In this document: positions 1 through 5,792 of the stretch, piece by piece
Numbering within the stretch: the stretch's first letter is position 1
Layout: every line of letters begins with the position of its first letter
Assembly (NCBI GenBank): GCA_002869305.1
Contig: PKTC01000010.1
Span: 1 to 13,541 of the forward strand
Direction of reading: 5' to 3'
From: Marinilabiliales bacterium
GTDB taxonomy: Bacteria; Bacteroidota; Bacteroidia; Bacteroidales; UBA12077
Length of the DNA: 13,541 bases
Translations under genes and position numbers: made by a program
Notes under the pieces: generated by a model
Told to the model about the DNA's origin: nothing
What the model saw: the letters and a program-made list of their open reading frames with translations, nothing else
Database searches by the model: none

Positions 1-348
1 TCCAACTGTATTTTCGCAGACATGCTTTCTTCCTCTTCTACAGTTCCTACAATGTCCGCCCGCAATATGTCCTTCCCCAGTAACTCGATCTCCAATTTGA
101 AATCCTGTTAGTCCTTCTCCCATTTTAGCAACAGTCCCAACATATTCACGTCCTATTGTTTGCCCAATCTTAATAGTATTTTGTGACCATTCATCCCATC
201 GATATATGTGTAAATCAGTTCCACAAATTGCTGATTTTTTAACTTTAATAAGAATATCGTTTACCCCAACCTCAGGAATATCAACTTCTTCCATCCATAA
301 TCCCTTTTCAGGCTTTGACTTAACAAGGGCTTTCATTTTATTTGCCAT
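1..348 (-). CDS. tdh: L-threonine 3-dehydrogenase, zinc (MDR) type, N-terminal 116 residues; altered zinc ligands
   Basis: Partial gene running off the left edge; 116 codons are visible. The protein aligns without gaps to the N-terminus of E. coli Tdh: MKAL start, ICGTDLHIY around the catalytic-zinc Cys42 (E. coli Cys38), WDEWSQ, GDRV, GEGHI and HCRNC. The family oxidises L-threonine to 2-amino-3-oxobutyrate with NAD+ in the cytoplasm, usually followed by Kbl; no kbl is visible here. Two expected zinc ligands differ: the catalytic His of GHE is Arg67 (GREYVG), and the first of four structural Cys is Gly97 (IAGGHC). Cys42, Glu68, Cys100, Cys103 and Cys111 remain. The segment before Arg67 also departs from the usual PVPM. 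It may therefore be a divergent paralogue rather than a working Tdh. The start at 348 gives MANK before the usual MKAL; an ATG at 336 would match E. coli exactly. No clear Shine-Dalgarno is seen. Confidence 0.88.
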   Translation of the reverse strand, partial: MANKMKALVKSKPEKGLWMEEVDIPEVGVNDILIKVKKSAICGTDLHIYRWDEWSQNTIKIGQTIGREYVGTVAKMGEGLTGFQIGDRVTGEGHIAGGHCRNCRRGRKHVCENTVG

Positions 349-384
349 GGTATATTAAGTTTTAATTGTACATTATTTATTTAG

Positions 385-392
385 CAAAAATA
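385..392 (-). promoter_or_regulatory. Candidate -7 promoter element for tdh
   Basis: On the minus strand this reads TATTTTTG, an exact match to the Bacteroidota -7 consensus TAnnTTTG, 36 nt before the tdh ATG. No TTG lies at the usual 17-23 nt upstream distance, so the -33 element is missing or degenerate. A match this short occurs by chance every one to two kilobases per strand at this base composition, so support comes mainly from its position. Confidence 0.35.
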
Positions 393-453
393 AGTTATAA
401 AAGCTTCTTTATGAAATCCAAGCATAAATTTTATACTACCAACATTAAATAAT

Positions 454-477
454 AAAAAACCCGGTATTTAACCGGGT
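454..477 (-). terminator. Intrinsic terminator after the 484-1203 gene
   Basis: A perfect 6-bp stem (CCCGGT at 460-465 with ACCGGG at 471-476) encloses a 5-nt loop. On the minus strand it is followed by six T's (the A run at 454-459). It starts 7 nt past the stop of the secreted-protein gene, so it ends that transcript before tdh, which must have its own promoter. Confidence 0.85.
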
Positions 478-483
478 GTTAAA

Positions 484-1203
484 CTAAAGTGTGTTATAAT
501 ATTCTATTACATTTTTTATATCAGCCTCTTCGGTTAATTTGAGTTTTTTTTCTTTTATATAAGTTAATATTTCAGATTCTTTTTCTCCAAAAAGTTCACT
601 AAACTTTTTCTTATTAAAAGTACTTATTCTTGACGTTTTATCCTTGTTTTGAAAGTATAAAAAATAATAAGGATCCATTTCACTAAACTTTGCCGGCCTT
701 GGATTTTCAAATTGAGTTTCTGCAGGTACTGGTTCATTAAACATAACTTGATATTTCTTAAATAACTTACAGTCCCCGTTAACTAATCCTTCAGCATAAC
801 CGTGTTTAAATTGATCATTTAAATCCAGGTACTTAGTATAAAAAAACTCTTTATCATCCATCTTTATTTTTTCTAATATAAAGCTGTTGGTGAGTATATA
901 TGGTACACCCTCTTTCATAAACTCGATTGCGTCTGTAAAGATGTTATAATTTAACAATACAGATTTAAGGGTATCTCCATTATTTAACAGAACCTGACTT
1001 TCAACAAAGTTTTGTAATAGATACGGTGAACCTTCTATTTCACTCATCAAATATGTTACGGTTTCTCCTGCTTTATTAAATCTAACGTCAAGCACTGCTC
1101 TTTTATACATAAGAGAGCTTTTACCTTGCTGATGTTGTGTGAATTGAGCATAGGTATTGGCAATAAAGCAAAAAAGAATCAAAGTAGCTAATAGTTTTTT
1201 CAT
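484..1203 (-). CDS. Secreted protein of unknown function, Bacteroidota family
   Basis: 239 residues. Residues 1-20 form a signal peptide: a Lys-Lys n-region, a hydrophobic core, and cleavage near NTYA/Q. No lipobox Cys is present, so the protein is probably periplasmic or released. The body has the segments EGSPYLLQNFVES, LLNNGDTLKSVLLNYN and FTDAIEF, then a Lys-rich C-terminal helix ending IEYYNTL. This pattern resembles a set of uncharacterised Bacteroidota proteins that I recall only by style (a beta-rich domain followed by KKxKL..EEDI..I.YYN); I know no function for it. No catalytic motif or transmembrane helix is visible after the signal peptide. It is flanked on both sides by terminators, so it is a single-gene unit. 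The ATG at 1203 is the natural start because it begins the signal peptide; no strong promoter match was found. Confidence 0.85.
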   Translation of the reverse strand: MKKLLATLILFCFIANTYAQFTQHQQGKSSLMYKRAVLDVRFNKAGETVTYLMSEIEGSPYLLQNFVESQVLLNNGDTLKSVLLNYNIFTDAIEFMKEGVPYILTNSFILEKIKMDDKEFFYTKYLDLNDQFKHGYAEGLVNGDCKLFKKYQVMFNEPVPAETQFENPRPAKFSEMDPYYFLYFQNKDKTSRISTFNKKKFSELFGEKESEILTYIKEKKLKLTEEADIKNVIEYYNTL

Positions 1204-1268
1204 AATGGATTTTAGTTTAATTTAAATATAAATATCTCAACAAAAATTGTACCTACCAAACTAAAACC

Positions 1269-1295
1269 AAAAAATCGGCCTTAAGCCGATTTTTT
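1269..1295 (-). terminator. Intrinsic terminator after nrdJ
   Basis: A perfect 11-bp stem (AAAAAATCGGC at 1269-1279 with GCCGATTTTTT at 1285-1295) has a 5-nt loop, 20 nt past the nrdJ stop. Read leftward, the T tract is the complement of the A run at 1269-1274. The hairpin is A/T symmetric and could work in both directions, but no rightward gene precedes it. Confidence 0.88.
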
Positions 1296-1315
1296 CTTTC
1301 CTTCTATATTACTCT

Positions 1316-3898
1316 CTATCCGCATTTTGAGTTTCCACAATCTTGACAAATCAAACATCCTTCCTGGTAAACCACACTTTCCGATCCACATTCACTACAT
1401 TTCGTTCCAGTCTTTGGTTTAGTTCCATCTGGAATATACTTCTTAAGTGCCCGTTCCACTCCGTTTTTCCAGGTATTAATTGTTTCACTATCTAATCGTA
1501 ATGATTGTACTAAGTGAACTACATCGGGAATTGGCATTCCATGACGTAACACCCCGGAGATTAACTTAGCATAGTTCCAAAACTCCTTTTCGAACATATG
1601 GGATAATCCACCTAAGGTATTTTCATAACCATATTTATCTATATATTGGAAATCGTATCTGCTTTTACCTTCTCTATCTTTTACTTTTAGTATCTTTCCT
1701 CGTTTAATCGATTTTGGAATAGGAAACATTTCCTCATCAGCAATACCTGTAAAAATTTCGTATGGTCTTTCATCTTTAATACCAACAAAAGCAATCCATT
1801 TTTCATCGTTGTTGTTAAAACGAATAATTTCTGCGTTTAAGAGCTTTGGTCTTTTGTTACTATTTGGTTCTTCTGCTTTATTTTCCTTTTTATTTGAAAC
1901 AAGAACTCCTGATCGTGAACCTTCTCTATACACTGTAACACCTTTACAACCGCTTTCCCATGCAGTGACATATAGTTGTCCTACTAATTCTTCAGTAGCA
2001 TTTTCAGGTAAATTAATTGTCACACTAATTGAATGATCTACCCACTTTTGAATTCTACCCTGCATCTTAACCTTGCTTACCCAGTCCACATCATTTGATG
2101 TAGCTTTGTAATATGGCGATGCTTCGATCACCTTGTTTATTTCATCATCGGCCATGGATTTTACTTCTTCGGCTTCGTAACCTTCTATTTTTAACCAATC
2201 CATGAATTTGTGATGAAATACATTATATTCCTCCCATGAATCTCCAACTTCATCAATAAAAGAAACCGTTGTGTCTGGATCATTAGGATTTACCTTCCTT
2301 CTTCGTTTATAAACAGGCATAAATACAGGTTCGATTCCTGATGTTGTCTGTGTCATTAAGCTAGTTGTGCCAGTTGGTGCAATTGTAAGTAATGCTATAT
2401 TTCTTCTGCCAAACTGAACCATATCTGAATATAATTGCTCGTCTTGCTCTTTTAAGCGAAGAATAAAGGGATTTTCCTTTTCCTTTTTAGCATCAAAAAT
2501 TTCAAATGCTCCTCTTTCCTTTGCCATGGTGACAGATGATCTATATGCAGCTAATGCAACTGTCTTATGCACTTCTTCTGAAAAATCTACCGCAATTTCG
2601 CTTCCATATTGCAATCCCAAAGCAGCCAACATGTCTCCTTCTGCAGTAATACCAACACCTGTTCTTCTACCTTCTGCAGCTTTTTTTCGTATATTTCTCC
2701 ACAGCTTATCTTCAACCATCTTCACCTCATAATCTTCCGGATCATTTTCAATTTTGTGAAGAATTGCGTCTATTTTTTCAAGTTCAAGATCAATTATATC
2801 ATCCATTATTCTTTGAGCATATCCAACATGCTCTTTAAATAAGTCGAAATTAAACTTTGCTTTTTCTGTAAAAGGATTTTCAACATAACTGTACAAGTTA
2901 ATTGCCAACAAACGGCAACTATCATATGGGCATAATGGAATTTCGCCACATGGATTTGTTGAAACGGTTTTATAACCTTGATCGGCATAACAATCAGGAA
3001 CAGATTCGTTTATTACTGTATCCCAGAATAATATACCAGGCTCCGCTGATTTCCATGCATTATGTACTATTTTCTTCCATATTTTTCCAGCATCAACATT
3101 TTGTTTAAATGCAGGTTCTTTGGCCTCAACAGGGTATTGCTGCTGATATGGTTTTTTATCAACTACAGCTTTCATGAAATCATTATCTATTCGAACAGAT
3201 ACATTTGCTCCAGTTACTTTTCCTGTTTCTAATTTAGCATCGATAAATTTTTCTGCATCTGGATGCTTACTTGATATACTCAACATTAAGGCCCCACGAC
3301 GACCATCTTGAGCAACTTCTCGTGTTGAATTTGAGTATCTTTCCATAAAAGGAACAACACCTGTTGATGTTAATGCGCTATTTAAAACCGGACTCCCTTG
3401 TGGTCGAATATGAGATAAGTCGTGACCTACTCCTCCTCTTCGTTTCATAAGCTGCACTTGTTCCTGATCTATTTTCATAATTCCACCATAAGAATCTGCA
3501 GGATTTTTATGTCCAATTACAAAACAATTAGATAAAGATGCTATTTGATATTTATTTCCAATACCCGACATTGGACCGCCTTGCGGTATGATATATTTAA
3601 ACTCTTTAAGTAAATCATAAACCTGCTCTTCACTCATCGCATTTGGGTAACGTTTTTCAATCCTTGCAATTTCCTTTGCAAGCCTTTTATGCATATCGTC
3701 CGGATTCCTTTCGAATAAATTCCCATACGAATCCTTTAGTGCATATTTGTTTGCCCAAACTCGCGCTGCAAGTTCATCTCCCTTAAAATACTCCTTGGAG
3801 CTTTTAAAAGCCTCGTCGAAAGTATACGTTCTCTTTTTAACTTTTTCTTGCGAAACCTCGCTTATTTTGCCATCTGTAGCCATTCCTTTTACATCCAT
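1316..3898 (-). CDS. nrdJ: Adenosylcobalamin-dependent (class II) ribonucleoside-diphosphate reductase
   Basis: 860 residues, full length for the long NrdJ form. It reduces ribonucleotides to deoxyribonucleotides using a thiyl radical made with adenosylcobalamin, so it needs neither oxygen nor an NrdB subunit. Visible landmarks: the redox Cys125 (SNCFVIG); RRGGVGHDLSHIRP at 153-166; the active-site loop NPCGEIPL at 315-322 with Asn315, thiyl Cys317 and Glu319; the second redox Cys328 (SCRLLAINL); the phosphate-binding PTGTTS at 508-513; and a C-terminal zinc-ribbon-like tail with Cys834, 837, 848 and 851, then CGNSKCG, the flexible redox-relay end. No ATP-cone is evident at the N-terminus. 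The ATG at 3898 is used; Met6 at 3883 is a possible alternative, and neither has a Shine-Dalgarno. It stands alone between a terminator and a 398-bp intergenic region. No nrdA, nrdB or nrdD is in the window. Confidence 0.97.
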   Translation of the reverse strand: MDVKGMATDGKISEVSQEKVKKRTYTFDEAFKSSKEYFKGDELAARVWANKYALKDSYGNLFERNPDDMHKRLAKEIARIEKRYPNAMSEEQVYDLLKEFKYIIPQGGPMSGIGNKYQIASLSNCFVIGHKNPADSYGGIMKIDQEQVQLMKRRGGVGHDLSHIRPQGSPVLNSALTSTGVVPFMERYSNSTREVAQDGRRGALMLSISSKHPDAEKFIDAKLETGKVTGANVSVRIDNDFMKAVVDKKPYQQQYPVEAKEPAFKQNVDAGKIWKKIVHNAWKSAEPGILFWDTVINESVPDCYADQGYKTVSTNPCGEIPLCPYDSCRLLAINLYSYVENPFTEKAKFNFDLFKEHVGYAQRIMDDIIDLELEKIDAILHKIENDPEDYEVKMVEDKLWRNIRKKAAEGRRTGVGITAEGDMLAALGLQYGSEIAVDFSEEVHKTVALAAYRSSVTMAKERGAFEIFDAKKEKENPFILRLKEQDEQLYSDMVQFGRRNIALLTIAPTGTTSLMTQTTSGIEPVFMPVYKRRRKVNPNDPDTTVSFIDEVGDSWEEYNVFHHKFMDWLKIEGYEAEEVKSMADDEINKVIEASPYYKATSNDVDWVSKVKMQGRIQKWVDHSISVTINLPENATEELVGQLYVTAWESGCKGVTVYREGSRSGVLVSNKKENKAEEPNSNKRPKLLNAEIIRFNNNDEKWIAFVGIKDERPYEIFTGIADEEMFPIPKSIKRGKILKVKDREGKSRYDFQYIDKYGYENTLGGLSHMFEKEFWNYAKLISGVLRHGMPIPDVVHLVQSLRLDSETINTWKNGVERALKKYIPDGTKPKTGTKCSECGSESVVYQEGCLICQDCGNSKCG

Positions 3899-3974
3899 TT
3901 TTAAGCAGATTTATAATGAGTTTATGATTAATCGATTATGTTGTTTAACATTTTTCGAAAAGGTAATGCTAATT

Positions 3975-4002
3975 TAAACATACTTATAAGTTCGCACAAC
4001 AA
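3975..4002 (-). promoter_or_regulatory. Weak candidate promoter for nrdJ
   Basis: On the minus strand TTG (4000-4002) is followed after 17 nt by TATGTTTA (3975-3982). This is the Bacteroidota TTG-N17-23-TAnnTTTG layout with one mismatch, at the final G. It lies 76 nt before the nrdJ ATG. No exact TAnnTTTG is present on this strand anywhere in the intergenic region, so this is the best candidate, but only a weak one. Confidence 0.28.
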
Positions 4003-4064
4003 GTTTTAATTCGTATTTTTCAACATTTCTCAAGAGTTATTAACTTCCTTCTTTAATGGGCTGT

Positions 4065-4085
4065 AAACCTTGCTATTAAAGGTTT
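4065..4085. repeat. Inverted repeat / possible operator upstream of nrdJ
   Basis: AAACCTT (4065-4071) and AAGGTTT (4079-4085) form a perfect 7-bp stem over a 7-nt spacer. As RNA the stem could be extended by two G-U pairs. No T tract follows on either strand, so it does not look like a terminator. It lies 60-80 bp upstream of the candidate nrdJ promoter and could be a dimeric regulator site or a leader hairpin. Confidence 0.35.
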
Positions 4086-4148
4086 GTAGCGCCATAACTA
4101 AAAAAAATTACAATTGAAAATTTTGTTCTATTTTTATTTACACACCGA

Positions 4149-4179
4149 TTGTTAATAACCCTAAAAACTCCTATTTTTG
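4149..4179 (+). promoter_or_regulatory. Candidate rightward promoter with no gene behind it
   Basis: TTG (4149-4151), a 20-nt spacer, then TATTTTTG (4172-4179): a full match to the Bacteroidota TTG-N17-23-TAnnTTTG consensus. It points right, away from nrdJ and into the 3' end of the oppositely oriented NPP gene. The next rightward gene begins 1.6 kb away. The spacer contains GTTAATAAC. Chance matches of this quality are expected about once in a window of this size per strand. Confidence 0.4.
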
Positions 4180-4190
4180 AAGGGAAGGCA

Positions 4191-4232
4191 ATGATTAAAA
4201 AAATTATTAACATGGATATTAACCATAAATAA
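4191..4232 (+). other. Mini-ORF of 13 codons with a Shine-Dalgarno-like leader
   Basis: ATG to TAA encoding MIKKIINMDINHK. It starts 11 nt after the candidate promoter's -7 element and is preceded by the purine-rich AGGGAAGG (4181-4188), which is rare in this window. It could be a leader peptide, a small protein, the 5' part of a small RNA, or chance. No related function is recognised. Confidence 0.18.
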
Positions 4233-4296
4233 GAGATCTGTTAAGTTATTGTATGACTTATACTTATATGGAATAAAAATAATTAGTAGGCTGTTT

Positions 4297-5553
4297 TTAA
4301 TTTTTATTTTTTTTAATTAATAATGGAAGTGTATGCTCTAGCTTTCCATCAACTTTTGCTGGTTCCAAATCTAATATTTCACAGATTAATGGATATAAAT
4401 CAATATTATTTATTGCCTTATGACTATATGCTTTTCTGAAAGCTGGTCCATATGCATAAAAAATTGCATGCATATCCTTATTTATATTATCATATCCATG
4501 CGCTCCTCCTGAGTATGCCTTCTTTCTAGAAGAAACCAGTACACTCCAACTACTATCTGCAACAACAAGAAAGTCTTTTATTCGCTGACTTTCTGAAAAG
4601 TGAAGTCGTTCTGGTACATTTTCTTTTTTCCAGACGTGGACATTTTTTATATTTGATAAAGAAGAGTATAGTGTATCGTAATATTCATCTTTTGCTTCAA
4701 TTGAATAAACTGGATTTGCACCATCGATATACTCAATCCATTCCTTTTTAATATAATTTTCAAGATAAATGGTTCGATCCTTTGCTATTTCACTCATTCC
4801 ATGATCTGAAGTAAAAATCACATTAATTTGATTTGAAATATCTAATTCAGCTATCTTATGCTGAAAAACGCCAACCAAACTATCAAGATATTCTATCATT
4901 TGATATGTTTCAGGGTGATTAGGTCCAGCATAGTGTCCTACTCCATCTGGCTCCTGAATATACCACATTATTAAATGTGGGCGATCATCCTCAGGCAGTT
5001 GCAACCATTCAATCACTCCGTTTAATCTCTGCTCAAAAGGCACTGATCCATTATATGCGTAATTATATGTAGGTAATACATTATCATGAAGGGCTTCCGA
5101 ACCCACCCAAAAGTAAGATGCGCTTTTAATACCTTGTTTCTCTGCTGTAACCCAAATTGGTTCTCCGAAATAGAAGGATGAATCACTCACAGATTCTCGA
5201 TTACTAATAGAATAAAATTTATCCAAATCTGGTGCATAGAATCGATTAAATACCAAACCGTGATTTTCAGGATATAAGCCTGTAGCAATTGAATAATGAT
5301 TTGGAAAAGTTTTTGAAGGAAAGCAAGGAATACTTGCTTTAGCACGAACTCCAATTTGCTCAATATGATCTAAGTTTGGAGTTTTAACTTTCTCCGGATA
5401 GTCCCATCGGAAACCATCCATTGATAATACAACAACATAAGGTTTGTGATTTGGGTCATTGCTTAATTCTGTTTGTCTGCAACTGAAAGAGCAGACCAGA
5501 ACTAACAATAACCAGCCAAATACTGTAATTTTTTTCTGCATAGTTATATTCAT
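4297..5553 (-). CDS. Ectonucleotide pyrophosphatase/phosphodiesterase (NPP) family lipoprotein
   Basis: 418 residues, alkaline-phosphatase superfamily (Pfam Phosphodiest type). All two-zinc-site residues expected for NPPs are seen: Asp46 (SMDGFRWDY), nucleophile Thr82 (PSKTFPNHYS), Asp203 and His207 (EPDGVGHYAGP), Asp250-His251 (TSDHGM) and His352 (SGGAHGYDN). Family members hydrolyse phosphodiester or pyrophosphate bonds in nucleotides, and in some cases lipid head groups or phosphonates; the substrate cannot be read from this sequence. The N-terminus has a hydrophobic segment at 11-22 and a lipobox-like CSFSC with Cys25, followed by RQTELSND. That tail lacks a dense acidic run, so a periplasm-facing lipoprotein is more likely than a surface one. 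The gene is divergent from the endonuclease across 239 bp. Met5 is an alternative start. A near-consensus -7 element, TATATTTTG with one extra T, lies at 5625-5633. Confidence 0.92.
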   Translation of the reverse strand: MNITMQKKITVFGWLLLVLVCSFSCRQTELSNDPNHKPYVVVLSMDGFRWDYPEKVKTPNLDHIEQIGVRAKASIPCFPSKTFPNHYSIATGLYPENHGLVFNRFYAPDLDKFYSISNRESVSDSSFYFGEPIWVTAEKQGIKSASYFWVGSEALHDNVLPTYNYAYNGSVPFEQRLNGVIEWLQLPEDDRPHLIMWYIQEPDGVGHYAGPNHPETYQMIEYLDSLVGVFQHKIAELDISNQINVIFTSDHGMSEIAKDRTIYLENYIKKEWIEYIDGANPVYSIEAKDEYYDTLYSSLSNIKNVHVWKKENVPERLHFSESQRIKDFLVVADSSWSVLVSSRKKAYSGGAHGYDNINKDMHAIFYAYGPAFRKAYSHKAINNIDLYPLICEILDLEPAKVDGKLEHTLPLLIKKNKN

Positions 5554-5792
5554 AAAAATAGAACAGGCTATATTTTAAACTAATTTACAATTTATATTTT
5601 ATTAATTCCTTTCTAAATTAGCTGCAAAATATATGGTCTTATTTTACACATATTCTATTGTTTTTTTCTAAACTGCTGAGAATAAAAAGAAGAAATTACC
5701 ATTAAAATAAGATCTTTTTTAAAAAAATAATTCGTATCATGCACACTCTTAATACACTTAGGACATACATTTATTAACTTTATAACCTAACC
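5554..5792. promoter_or_regulatory. Divergent intergenic region between the NPP and endonuclease genes
   Basis: 239 bp, strongly A/T-rich, which must carry the promoters of both flanking genes. Leftward, TATATTTTG (5633 to 5625) is one base longer than TAnnTTTG. Rightward, TACATTTA at 5766-5773 is one mismatch off but only 19 nt from the ATG. AAGATCTT (5709-5716) runs into T6A7 (5715-5727), an A/T-symmetric stretch likely to bend or melt easily. No strong operator palindrome stands out. Confidence 0.4.

Larger units (their letters stand above)
3899..4296. other. Long intergenic region between nrdJ and the NPP gene
   Basis: 398 bp with no long ORF. It holds a weak leftward promoter candidate for nrdJ, a hairpin-forming inverted repeat at 4065-4085, a better rightward promoter candidate at 4149-4179, and a 13-codon mini-ORF. 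The right end (4291-4316) is T-rich. An A/T-only inverted repeat (AATAAAAAT at 4272-4280 with ATTTTTATT at 4300-4308), followed by a T run, could weakly end a rightward transcript. I saw no B12-box, so no cobalamin riboswitch is called upstream of the B12-dependent reductase. Confidence 0.6.

Noticed and set aside
2526..3108. Several rightward ORFs of 68-77 codons inside nrdJ
   Set aside because: All overlap the conserved core of the reductase in other frames and have no supporting signals.
3899..4250. Cobalamin riboswitch upstream of nrdJ
   Set aside because: The gene is B12-dependent and the upstream region is long, but I could not find a B12-box on the minus strand, and the one clear hairpin (4065-4085) does not fit.
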